Shown piece after piece: positions 1 to 6,029 of a DNA stretch of 6,978 nt (position 1 is its first letter; each line of letters opens with the position of its first letter). The DNA comes from Candidatus Cloacimonadota bacterium. GTDB taxonomy: Bacteria; Cloacimonadota; Cloacimonadia; Cloacimonadales; WRIO01. The notes under the pieces are model-generated. The model was not told the DNA's origin and did not search any database. It saw only the letters and a list, made by a program, of their open reading frames with translations. The translations under genes and the position numbers were made by a program. The stretch lies in assembly GCA_023230175.1 (NCBI GenBank), contig JALNXV010000188.1, forward strand, positions 1-6,978, read 5' to 3'.

Positions 1-2
1 GC

Positions 3-359
3 ATTATTACTGCTAGTTATAATGATGTAAGTGATAGTATTGAAATTACTGTAACTGAAACAGAATTACACAATTATACTTATTCTTTATCATCTGCAAG
101 TGCTCCTGATACCGAAATAAAAATAAATCAAAGTAAGAATTATACTGCACAAAAATATGATAATGGTGTATCTATAGAACAGACGTTTGTTTTTAGTGTT
201 GTTGGAGATATAAGTGTATATGAGTTGAATATAATAGATGGAAACAATTGTTCTATTAAAGCACTAAAAGCAAATTATAATATTACTTTAAAAGCAGTTG
301 ATGATTCAGATGGTAGTAAATTTATTGAGAAGAATATTAGTTTGAAGAGTTTATTTTAA
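3..359 (+). CDS. C-terminal part of a phage virion protein with Ig-like segment (5' end outside window)
   Basis: The frame is open from the first complete codon at base 3 to the TAA at 357-359, giving 118 residues with no start in view. The first ~20 residues (ITASYNDVSDSIEITVTE) look like the last strands of a bacterial Ig-like (BIG2-type) domain. A second beta-rich segment follows, with a pattern (DNGVSIEQTF, then a VIDGNNCSIKAL-like strand, ending in LKSLF) that I associate with structural proteins in the neck/tail region of Clostridium phages. This resemblance is from memory, not a search. Position just upstream of tail genes fits a head-tail connector, stopper or decoration role. The specific function is unknown, since the N-terminal part that would define it is missing. 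A gap of only 19 bases to the next start suggests one operon. Confidence 0.7.
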   Translation: MITASYNDVSDSIEITVTETELHNYTYSLSSASAPDTEIKINQSKNYTAQKYDNGVSIEQTFVFSVVGDISVYELNIIDGNNCSIKALKANYNITLKAVDDSDGSKFIEKNISLKSLF

Positions 360-378
360 GGGATTTAAGGGGAATTAA

Positions 379-570
379 ATGAAAATATTTAATATAAAAC
401 AAGCAAATATTTTTATACAAAATGGAGCTACCCCCATAGGGTGTTGTAAGAATCATAATATAAAATTATTAAGAATACCTTATTGGGATTTTAACAACAT
501 AGAATCTATCCTATCTAAAGAACTAAACCTACCAACTCCAACAAACATACCAGATGTGGTGACTATTTGA
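379..570 (+). CDS. Small chimeric ORF: phage small-protein N-terminus joined to a homing-endonuclease C-terminal remnant
   Basis: This is a 63-residue ORF with ATG at 379 and a good Shine-Dalgarno (AAGGGGA, 367-373). Residues 1-20 (MKIFNIKQANIFIQNGATPI) resemble the start of short phage proteins of ~50-60 residues that sit between neck and tail genes in Clostridium phages. Residues 22-48 (CCKNHNIKLLRIPYWDF, then NNIESILSKEL) match the pattern seen at the C-terminus of many phage homing or PD-(D/E)XK-type endonucleases, whose last strand and helix read like YCKxNxIKLLRIPYWEFxNIExIL. No catalytic part of an endonuclease is present. I infer that an endonuclease gene once entered this small gene and was later deleted, leaving a fused ORF. 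It may still be translated given its ribosome site, but is unlikely to be an active nuclease. Both family assignments are from memory; the endonuclease-tail match is the stronger one. Confidence 0.6.
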   Translation: MKIFNIKQANIFIQNGATPIGCCKNHNIKLLRIPYWDFNNIESILSKELNLPTPTNIPDVVTI

Positions 571-595
571 TATATAAAGGATGTGATAAAGAATA

Positions 596-1108
596 ATGTC
601 TGAATTAATTCAATTATCAAATATAGGTAATATAATATCCAATATTGGCAATACACTAATTGAAAATCAAAATCTACTTAAATTGATAAAGTATAATTCG
701 TCAAACGCTTTATTACAACCAGATCTAACTATTGAAGAAATAATTGATTTATGTGGATTTGGATCAGACCCACTCAATCAACAAAGAATTTTTAAATATC
801 CTTTTTTTAATAATATTGTTGATTCAGTTCGTTCCGAACTAAGATTTTTTATTCCAAAAATAAAACCGGAAAACATTTATTTATCAGAAGTTTTTATAAA
901 TTTTCAAATAATAATACATAATTCAATTATTGATTTAGATAACAATAAGCAAAGAACATTTAAAATAATTGAAGAGATTTTAAAAACATTTAACGGAGAA
1001 GATATTAATGGAATAGGAAATTTAATGTTAAAAAATTCAATTGATATAGTGGCATGGAATAATAGTTTTTCAGGTTATACATTTAATATGTTAACGAGGT
1101 TTACTTAA
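596..1108 (+). CDS. Phage neck/tail-region protein, probable tail completion or connector protein
   Basis: This ORF encodes 170 residues. ATG at 596 is preceded by AAAGGATGTGAT (576-587), one base off an extended Shine-Dalgarno. There is no signal peptide or clear membrane segment. The protein is mostly helical, with a conserved-looking opening (NLLKLIKYNSSNALLQPDL, residues 27-43), a central segment with RIFKYPFFNNIVD and RSELRFFIPKIK, a strand-rich IYLSEVFINFQIIIHNSI, and an FSGYTF ending (158-163). I recognise this layout as a recurrent uncharacterised protein near the head-tail joint of Clostridium and other Bacillota phages. A role in joining or completing the tail is inferred from position only. 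Two bases separate its stop from the next ATG, so translation of the two is probably coupled. Confidence 0.6.
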   Translation: MSELIQLSNIGNIISNIGNTLIENQNLLKLIKYNSSNALLQPDLTIEEIIDLCGFGSDPLNQQRIFKYPFFNNIVDSVRSELRFFIPKIKPENIYLSEVFINFQIIIHNSIIDLDNNKQRTFKIIEEILKTFNGEDINGIGNLMLKNSIDIVAWNNSFSGYTFNMLTRFT

Positions 1109-1110
1109 AA

Positions 1111-1830
1111 ATGGATAATTTAAATTTAAATAATGTTTTTGGCAAACCAGTTAAATATAAAAATATAAAGTTATATCCAATCAAAATAACTGATATGCTG
1201 GAATTTTATAATAATGTTAATTGTTTAACAATAAATAAAAATAAATTTCCTGATGTTGAAATAATAAAAATGTCTTATTTATTATTTTTATTTGTAATAT
1301 CTTATCAAGAACCAAAGATTATTGAAATGTTGAATAAAACGTTAAATATGGTTTTAAAAGATCAAGAGTTTAAATTCTTTTTTGAAAATGAGCAATTGTT
1401 TTTAAAAGTTAACAATATTATAATAAATGATTTTGAGTTTGATAATATAAAGAATATTATTTTACAACAAAATTTACTTAATGTTGAACAAATTTTAGAT
1501 CCAACTTTAGAAAAAAGACTTAGAGAAGCAGAAGAATTTTTAGCAAATAAAAATAAATCTGCTACTTTGGAAGAGAGAATAATTGCTTACCATTGTGTTT
1601 CTGGTATGAAATATGAAGATATTGAACAATTAACAATATATCAATTCAATAAAGGTTTAGAGAGGATGCAATTAATTAAAAACTTCGAGGTTTATACATA
1701 TCCTCTTATTAAAGGCGGTTCTGGAGATAAAGTTAGTGATTGGTTAAGTCACATAGAAGAAAGAGGAAGGTATGATCATGTATTAATATCTGAATCTGAA
1801 TTCAGTCAATTAACCAAGAATATAAATTAA
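1111..1830 (+). CDS. Conserved phage tail-region protein of unknown function
   Basis: This ORF encodes 239 residues. ATG at 1111 lies 2 bases after the previous stop, with a weak ribosome site (CGAGG, 1095-1099), pointing to translational coupling. The N-terminal half (to ~115) is mixed, with a hydrophobic stretch at 56-65 (YLLFLFVISY) too short and too near charged residues to be a convincing membrane helix. Around 125-186 is a helical block with DPTLEKRLREAEEFLA, then LEERIIAYHCVSGMKYEDIE, a pattern I associate with recurrent proteins beside the major tail gene of Bacillota phages, along with a WLSHI segment near 211-215. A tail-assembly or chaperone-like role is possible from its place before the tail gene, but nothing in the sequence proves it. 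The protein is acidic and lysine-rich, consistent with a cytoplasmic soluble protein. Confidence 0.55.
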   Translation: MDNLNLNNVFGKPVKYKNIKLYPIKITDMLEFYNNVNCLTINKNKFPDVEIIKMSYLLFLFVISYQEPKIIEMLNKTLNMVLKDQEFKFFFENEQLFLKVNNIIINDFEFDNIKNIILQQNLLNVEQILDPTLEKRLREAEEFLANKNKSATLEERIIAYHCVSGMKYEDIEQLTIYQFNKGLERMQLIKNFEVYTYPLIKGGSGDKVSDWLSHIEERGRYDHVLISESEFSQLTKNIN

Positions 1831-1854
1831 TCATTATTTTATTAATATATTTAT

Positions 1855-1861
1855 AAGGAGG
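1855..1861 (+). promoter_or_regulatory. Ribosome binding site fixing a TTG start for the tail protein
   Basis: AAGGAGG lies 7 bases before TTG at 1869. The spacing is ideal and there is no competing ATG nearby, so the TTG start is well supported. The strength of this site suits a highly expressed virion protein. Confidence 0.8.
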
Positions 1862-1868
1862 AATTAAA

Positions 1869-2849
1869 TTGGCAGATAAACAATTTATAGTAGACGTTGC
1901 GGATATTCAACTTAGAGATACGGTGAATGATGTAATAGTATTAACTGGTAAAACCCTTTTAAATTCTGGATTAGCACAAACAGTTCAAAATCTAGAAATT
2001 AAGGGTGGTAAGGGTGATAAACTTTTATTTGATTACTCATATGGTAAACAATTGTCGGTAACAATAGAAGATGCAAGTTGGAGAGAAGAATATTTAGCTA
2101 TAGCCAATGGAACTACCATTGCTACTAGTTTACAAAATTATTGGATTTTTGAAGAATCTGTAACTTTATCAGGTGGTGTTGGAACAGTTGCACAAACTCC
2201 TGTAGGTAAAGTGTATGTTGAGAAAACTGATGGAACTAAAGTTACCGTTACTCCTTCAACAAAATCTATTACTGTAGCAGGTGGAGGTAATACTACAGTT
2301 AAATGTAGTTATCAATATAATGTATCTGTGAATAGCATTGTAATTGCAGCTAATGATTTTCCTGATACATATGAATTGTCTATGTTTACTGAGATTATGA
2401 ATTCTAGCGGTAAAGTAGCAGATATTCAAATTGTCGTTGATAAATTTAAAGCATCTGGTGCTTTTGATTTGAATTTTGGCGCAGGTAAAGCAGCCACTTC
2501 TAAATTAGAAGGTAAGGCATTAGCTAATTTAAGTGATAATTATGCGACTATATTTATTAAACCTGTTGTTGCATCTAATAACTTTATAGCAATTGCATCT
2601 TATCCTTCTGCTGTAACTTTAAATGCTACTAATACAACTCAGCAATTAACAGTTTATGGAATTAGAAATAATCCGTATAGCAATATGGTAATTCCTGCGG
2701 CAGATTGTAGTTTTGTAAGTGGTACAACTGCAACATGTACTATAAATGCTAACGGTTTAATTACTAGGATTGCAAGTGGCAATTCAATAATTACTGTAAC
2801 TCATACTGCTACAGGGCTTACAGATCAAATAAATGTAACTTGTTCATAA
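1869..2849 (+). CDS. Probable major tail (tube) protein with C-terminal Ig-like domain
   Basis: This ORF encodes 326 residues, starting at TTG 1869 behind a strong ribosome site. Residues ~1-240 have the feel of a phage tail-tube protein: short strands, few cysteines, a GGKGDKLLFDYSYGKQLSVTIEDASW region (46-71) like the core of major tail proteins of Bacillota phages, and a later sheet segment (TYELSMFTEIMNSSGKVADI). Residues ~244-326 form a separable domain beginning YPSAVTLNATNTTQQLTVYG and ending in alternating strands (NGLITRIASGNSIITVTHTA), the signature of a BIG2-type Ig-like domain. Such domains decorate many phage tails and capsids and may bind host-surface sugars. Cysteines at 280 and 290 lie within it. 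A strong terminator follows, typical after an abundant structural gene. An alternative is another virion shell or decoration protein. The structural role is firm; the tube assignment is less so. Confidence 0.7.
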   Translation: MADKQFIVDVADIQLRDTVNDVIVLTGKTLLNSGLAQTVQNLEIKGGKGDKLLFDYSYGKQLSVTIEDASWREEYLAIANGTTIATSLQNYWIFEESVTLSGGVGTVAQTPVGKVYVEKTDGTKVTVTPSTKSITVAGGGNTTVKCSYQYNVSVNSIVIAANDFPDTYELSMFTEIMNSSGKVADIQIVVDKFKASGAFDLNFGAGKAATSKLEGKALANLSDNYATIFIKPVVASNNFIAIASYPSAVTLNATNTTQQLTVYGIRNNPYSNMVIPAADCSFVSGTTATCTINANGLITRIASGNSIITVTHTATGLTDQINVTCS

Positions 2850-2885
2850 TTTTAATAATAATAATAATATAAATATAAATATTTT

Positions 2886-2930
2886 ATGGGTAGATATGAA
2901 TAATATAATTATCTACCCATTTATTTTTAT
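2886..2930 (+). terminator. Rho-independent terminator after the tail protein gene
   Basis: An 11-bp perfect stem pairs 2886-2896 (ATGGGTAGATA) with 2910-2920 (TATCTACCCAT) around a 13-base loop, followed by a T-rich run (TTATTTTTAT, 2921-2930). It lies 36 bases after the stop of the tail gene and should separate it from the next gene. Confidence 0.88.
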
Positions 2931-2976
2931 ATAAACAATCAATAATAATAAAAATTAAACTATAAATCAATAAATC

Positions 2977-2984
2977 AAAGGAGG
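2977..2984 (+). promoter_or_regulatory. Strong ribosome binding site for the 2993 gene
   Basis: AAAGGAGG sits 8 bases upstream of ATG 2993, a near-perfect match to the 16S anti-Shine-Dalgarno. Between the upstream terminator and this site are about 46 bases of almost pure A/T. A promoter is expected there, since the gene lies behind a terminator, but the base composition makes any -10/-35 assignment arbitrary. Confidence 0.75.
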
Positions 2985-2992
2985 ATAAAAAC

Positions 2993-3946
2993 ATGAATAT
3001 ACAAACAAACTTATGGGTATTTCAAGATACTACAACTATAGGTAGCGGCACTACATTCAAATCTGGCCGCAACGATCAATTAACTATTTATATAACTGGT
3101 GATAGTACAAGTCGTACTATTAATTTTGAAGGTTGTGACTCTGAAAACAATTGGTATTCTGCCCCTGCAATAAGACTTCCAGAATTAACTACTGCTACTT
3201 CAACTACAGGGATTAATGAAGTATGGTCAATTAACCTTGGTAATTGGGTTGGTATCAGATGCAGAATATCTGCTATTAATGGAGGTACGGTTAAAATAAC
3301 TGGTCGTGTCGTTGATATGGGAGCAAGCTTAATAACTAATATCCCCACCACTATGAATGCAACCATAACTACTCCAATTCAATCTGCACTTCTTCGTGGT
3401 ACATCTACATCCGATGGAACAGTTACAACATTAGTAGACTCAACTAAAAATTTTGAATTAAATTCTTTAAATAATAGAACAATAAAATTTGCTGTAAGCA
3501 ATACTGAATATATAAGAAATATAACATCTTCCGTTGGTGATACCATAGGATTTGCTGATACTCAACCATCTTCACCTGCAAGTGTAACTGTGACAGGTTC
3601 AACAGGTGGTTCAATGGTGATAAATTGTAAAACCGCAGGAGTAAGCGGAAATGATTATTCGGTAATATTAGTTGCTGGTACAGGAATAAGTCAACAAGGG
3701 ACAGTAAGTTTTGCTAATAATTTACTAACTATTACTTCTCCTACTGATGTTGATGGTAATCCAGATCAGATATTGCCAGGGAATATTGAGACAATTATTA
3801 ATAATACTCCTGAATTATCAGCAATATTTGTTGTTGGTACTTATGAAGCAGGAAAGCCATTAGATATTTTAAGTGAATCAGTACCTTTTACTGGTGGTAG
3901 TGATGGAGTGATTGTTGTTAGTGGTGTGGATTATGTGGTGTTTTAG
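2993..3946 (+). CDS. Modular phage virion or tail surface protein (fibre/decoration type), function unproven
   Basis: This ORF encodes 317 residues, nearly all predicted beta and rich in Thr, Ser, Gly and Asn. There is no signal peptide or membrane segment. Three segments can be seen. Residues 1-110 form an N-terminal domain with NNWYSAPAIRLPEL and a WSINLGNWVGIRCRISAI strand pair. Residues ~142-190 form a GTVTTLVDSTKNFELNSL-type module, like the small repeats found in phage fibres. Residues ~205-317 form a domain with TAGVSGNDYSVILVAGTG and ending in VPFTGGSDGV, similar to beta domains found in phage sheath and fibre proteins. These resemblances are by pattern only. The gene is enclosed by terminators on both sides, so it is probably its own transcription unit. 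Codons with C and G appear somewhat more often than in neighbouring genes, which may hint at a different origin. A receptor-binding or capsid/tail decoration role is inferred. Confidence 0.6.
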   Translation: MNIQTNLWVFQDTTTIGSGTTFKSGRNDQLTIYITGDSTSRTINFEGCDSENNWYSAPAIRLPELTTATSTTGINEVWSINLGNWVGIRCRISAINGGTVKITGRVVDMGASLITNIPTTMNATITTPIQSALLRGTSTSDGTVTTLVDSTKNFELNSLNNRTIKFAVSNTEYIRNITSSVGDTIGFADTQPSSPASVTVTGSTGGSMVINCKTAGVSGNDYSVILVAGTGISQQGTVSFANNLLTITSPTDVDGNPDQILPGNIETIINNTPELSAIFVVGTYEAGKPLDILSESVPFTGGSDGVIVVSGVDYVVF

Positions 3947-3971
3947 AATAACAATATAAATTAATATATAA

Positions 3972-4010
3972 AGAGGGGTTAGAAATTATAAATAACCTCT
4001 CTTTTTGTTT
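3972..4010 (+). terminator. Rho-independent terminator directly before the resolvase ribosome site
   Basis: A 10-bp stem pairs 3972-3981 (AGAGGGGTTA) with 3993-4002 (TAACCTCTCT), with one G-U wobble, around an 11-base loop. It is followed by TTTTGTTT (4003-4010). The T-run ends exactly one base before the GGAGG of the next gene, leaving no space for a promoter between them. Confidence 0.85.
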
Positions 4011-4015
4011 GGAGG
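4011..4015 (+). promoter_or_regulatory. Ribosome binding site that decides the resolvase start
   Basis: GGAGG here lies after the only upstream conventional start (TTG 4009) and overlaps its second codon, so it cannot serve it. It is 5 bases before ATT 4021 and 8 before ATC 4024, both in frame, which makes a non-canonical start the best explanation. Confidence 0.75.
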
Positions 4016-4020
4016 AATTT

Positions 4021-4491
4021 ATTATCAAAATTTTATGCTTAGATCAAGCAACTAAAATAAGTGGGTATTCCCTATTTGAAGATAAAAAATTGATTACATA
4101 TGGAATATTACAAGCAGATACAAAAGAAAAAAACCCTATTGAACGTATGAAACAGATGAATGATAGAATGATCGAATTGATTGATAAACATAAACCTGAT
4201 TTTATAGTTTTTGAAGATATTCAATTTCAACAGAATTATGGCACATTTAAACAGTTAGGACAATTGCAAGGTATTTTGATGGCCTATCTTTTTAAATTAG
4301 ATGTAGGATTTCAAATTATTGAACCTAGTGCTTGGAAAAGTTTTTGCGGAATTAAAGGTCGGAAACGTGAAGAACAAAAGAAAAATACTCAGGCATTTGT
4401 AAAGATGAAATATAAATTAGATGTTGGTGAAGATATTGCTGATGCTATAGGGATTGGGGTTTGGGCGATAAATAATATTAAAATAAAATAG
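4021..4491 (+). CDS. RuvC-like Holliday junction resolvase (phage type), probable ATT start
   Basis: Counting from ATT 4021 the protein has 156 residues. It has the RNase H-like RuvC pattern of metal-binding acids: D8 in strand 1 (ILCLDQATKISGYS), E65 at the end of a strand (DFIVFEDIQFQ), and D138/D141 in the last helix (VGEDIADAIGIG). The PSAWKSFCGIKG segment is also typical of phage RuvC-like proteins. Length fits the family. Such enzymes cut four-way or branched DNA, in phages to resolve replication and recombination intermediates before packaging. The first possible conventional start is TTG 4009, which has no ribosome site upstream and lies in the T-run of a terminator. The next in-frame TTG is at 4090, beyond D8, and would remove it. 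Start codon uncertainty is therefore real, but the family assignment is strong. It sits unusually among virion genes, next to a homing endonuclease. Confidence 0.85.
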   Translation: MIKILCLDQATKISGYSLFEDKKLITYGILQADTKEKNPIERMKQMNDRMIELIDKHKPDFIVFEDIQFQQNYGTFKQLGQLQGILMAYLFKLDVGFQIIEPSAWKSFCGIKGRKREEQKKNTQAFVKMKYKLDVGEDIADAIGIGVWAINNIKIK

Positions 4492-4501
4492 TTTACATTT
4501 C

Positions 4502-4506
4502 GGAGG
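4502..4506 (+). promoter_or_regulatory. Ribosome binding site for the interrupted small gene
   Basis: GGAGG lies 7 bases upstream of TTG 4514 and only 10 bases after the resolvase stop. A competing GTG at 4510 opens a 7-codon ORF, but with only 3 bases of spacing. The good site argues that a real small gene once began here. Confidence 0.55.
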
Positions 4507-4560
4507 ATAGTGATTGCAACACGAAAGCAGTAATCCTAAACTGTTTCCTCTGATTTTTTA

Positions 4561-4568
4561 TTTAGGAA
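4561..4568 (+). repeat. Short direct repeat, left copy (TTTAGGAA), flanking the endonuclease gene
   Basis: TTTAGGAA occurs here and again at 6022-6029, where it contains the endonuclease stop codon. It may mark the ends of the inserted block. At 8 bases in AT-rich DNA it can also be chance. A second possible joint is the shorter TAGGA at 4576-4580 and 6024-6028. Confidence 0.3.
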
Positions 4569-4576
4569 ATTACTAT

Positions 4577-4582
4577 AGGAGG
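4577..4582 (+). promoter_or_regulatory. Ribosome binding site of the homing endonuclease gene
   Basis: AGGAGG lies 7 bases before ATG 4590. It overlaps the last codons of the small upstream fragment, so ribosomes finishing that fragment could restart on the endonuclease gene. Confidence 0.8.
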
Positions 4583-4589
4583 TAATAAG

Positions 4590-6026
4590 ATGGGATTAAT
4601 AACAAAAGAAGTTGAAGTTGGTATTACTGGTAATAATGTTGCTTATTATGAAAATTTGGGTTATACAATATCTAAATATAAAAATGTAAAAGGTTTATTA
4701 AAATTAAAAAAAGGAACAAAAATATTTGTTAAAGTACAAGATTTACAAAATGGTTCTAATATAAAAGTAGATATTAAATGTGATGGTATAAATTGTCAAA
4801 ATCCATATCTAAAACCTATCGTATGGCAAAATTATTTAAAATATGTTAACAAAGATGGTAAATATTATTGTAAAAAATGTGCTATAAATTTATATGGAAG
4901 TAAAAATGCAAACAAAACTAAATTAAAAAATGGTAAATCTTTTGAACAATGGTGTATAGAAAATAATCGACAAGATGTATTAGATAGATGGGATTATGAA
5001 TTGAATGATTGTAAACCAGATAATATTGCATATGGTACAGGTAAAAGTTTTTGGTTTAAATGTCCTAAAGAATTACATAAAAGTGAATTAAAAAATATTA
5101 ATAAAATAACATCTCATAAATCATCTATAAAGTGTTTTGAATGTACCCGTATTGCAGTTACACATCCTGAATATAAAGAGTATTTTGTGAATATGGAGGA
5201 TATTTACAAATATTCATATGGAGATCATAGAAAAGTTTTGATGCAATGTCCTATTTGTGGATACCAAAAGAATAAAAGTATTGCTGATCTAATAAATAGA
5301 GGTTTTGGTTGTCAAAGGTGTGGGAATGGAACGTCTTATCCGGAAAGATTTATGGTTAGTTTTTTAAATGAGTTAAATATATTATATAAAAAAGAATTAT
5401 CAAAATATGATTTTGATTGGTGTGATAGATTTAAATATGATTTTTATATCCCACATATAAGTTGTATTATTGAAACACATGGAGAACAACATTATAAACC
5501 TATGAGATTAGCAAATAAAAAGAGAACATTAGAAGAAGAACAAAATAATGATATTCAAAAGAAGCAATTGGCATTAAATAATAATATTAGTTTTTATATT
5601 GTATTAAACTGTGAGAAATCTGAACCAACGTGGATAAAAAATAGTATTTTAAACTCTGGTTTGTTAGATATATTAAAATTACAAGAGAATGATATAAATT
5701 GGAATAATATTTATACTTCTGCATTAACAAATATCACTAAACAAGTTTGTGATTTATATAATAATGGATACAAACAAAAAGATATATCCAATCAATTAAA
5801 AATTCATACTACCACAGTAAAAACTCTTTTAAAAAAAGGTAGTCAAGTAGGATTATGCAATTATAAACCTAAAACTAAAAAATCAGTCATTTGTATTAAT
5901 ACTGGCCAAATATTTGATAGTTTACGAAAAGCAGGGGAAGAATATCAAATATCTCATTCTAATATTTCAGAATGTTGTAATGGATTAAAAGATAATATAA
6001 ATGGATACAAATTTGAATTTCTTTAG
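4590..6026 (+). CDS. Free-standing homing endonuclease, Vsr-like/EDxHD type, with zinc ribbons, HTH and NUMOD1
   Basis: This ORF encodes 478 residues and appears intact. Domains in order are as follows. Residues 64-97 form a cysteine pair set (C64, C69, C94, C97). Residues ~129-185 form a zinc-ribbon-like repeat with LDRWDYELND, CPKELH and KCFEC, resembling DUF4379-type modules. Residues ~190-244 form another ribbon (CPIC at 220, CQRC at 241). Residues ~249-345 form a nuclease core of the Vsr-like fold: E252 in YPERF, D284 in YDFYIP, H297 in IIETHGEQHY, and D321 before a KKxLAL helix. These fit the EDxHD pattern described for phage I-Bth0305I, and the D...xHG arrangement of Vsr. Residues ~384-415 form a helix-turn-helix. 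Residues ~431-476 form a NUMOD1-type DNA-binding segment (VICINTGQIFDSLRKAG). These enzymes cut intron-less or gene-less alleles and spread by repair. No intron is visible around it. The gene appears to interrupt a small phage gene. The target site is unknown. Confidence 0.85.
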   Translation: MGLITKEVEVGITGNNVAYYENLGYTISKYKNVKGLLKLKKGTKIFVKVQDLQNGSNIKVDIKCDGINCQNPYLKPIVWQNYLKYVNKDGKYYCKKCAINLYGSKNANKTKLKNGKSFEQWCIENNRQDVLDRWDYELNDCKPDNIAYGTGKSFWFKCPKELHKSELKNINKITSHKSSIKCFECTRIAVTHPEYKEYFVNMEDIYKYSYGDHRKVLMQCPICGYQKNKSIADLINRGFGCQRCGNGTSYPERFMVSFLNELNILYKKELSKYDFDWCDRFKYDFYIPHISCIIETHGEQHYKPMRLANKKRTLEEEQNNDIQKKQLALNNNISFYIVLNCEKSEPTWIKNSILNSGLLDILKLQENDINWNNIYTSALTNITKQVCDLYNNGYKQKDISNQLKIHTTTVKTLLKKGSQVGLCNYKPKTKKSVICINTGQIFDSLRKAGEEYQISHSNISECCNGLKDNINGYKFEFL

Positions 6027-6029
6027 GAA
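6022..6029 (+). repeat. Short direct repeat, right copy (TTTAGGAA), flanking the endonuclease gene
   Basis: This is the second copy of the 8-base sequence found at 4561-4568. The TAG stop of the endonuclease (6024-6026) lies inside it, so the edge of the coding block and the edge of the repeat coincide. Confidence 0.3.

Larger units (their letters stand above)
4514..4585 (+). pseudogene. 5' fragment of a small gene interrupted by the endonuclease gene
   Basis: A 23-codon frame opens at TTG 4514 behind a well-placed GGAGG and encodes QHESSNPKLFPLIFYLGNYY plus a few residues. It stops at TAA 4583-4585, inside the stretch between the ribosome site and the start of the endonuclease gene. The stop is created by bases belonging to the endonuclease leader (AGGAGGTAA). 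If the endonuclease block is removed by joining at TAGGA (4576-4580 with 6024-6028), the frame runs on into the 3' fragment at 6029-6111 and gives one 49-residue product. I therefore read it as the front half of a split phage gene of unknown function. It could instead be a short chance ORF. Confidence 0.45.

Noticed and set aside
1276..1305. Hydrophobic stretch in the 1111-1830 protein as a membrane helix
   Set aside because: It is only about 10-12 residues long and the rest of the protein is charged and soluble-looking, so it more likely forms a buried helix or strand.
2850..2885. Run of AATAAT repeats as an origin or tandem repeat
   Set aside because: It is short, simple A/T sequence in a genome of this composition, with no iterated longer unit and no initiator gene nearby.
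3088..3366. 92-codon open frame on the minus strand
   Set aside because: It lies wholly inside the well-supported 2993-3946 gene, has no clear ribosome site and gives a low-complexity Val/Ile/Leu/Pro-rich translation typical of the antisense of a Thr/Asn-rich gene.
3955..3972. TATAAA/TATATA boxes as a promoter for the resolvase
   Set aside because: Such boxes occur by chance everywhere in this AT-rich DNA and the best -35 (TTTAGA, 3942-3947) matches only 4 of 6 positions.
4009..4020. TTG 4009 as start of the resolvase
   Set aside because: It lies in the T-run of a terminator, has no Shine-Dalgarno upstream and would place the GGAGG within its own first codons, adding four residues (MEEF) that are simply translated ribosome site.
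4501..4560. Possible hairpin (GAGGA 4503-4507 with TCCTC 4546-4550; AGGAT with ATCCT) as terminator or riboswitch
   Set aside because: The stems are 5 bp with large loops and alternatives conflict with each other. The T-run after it is also explained as coding sequence of the small fragment.
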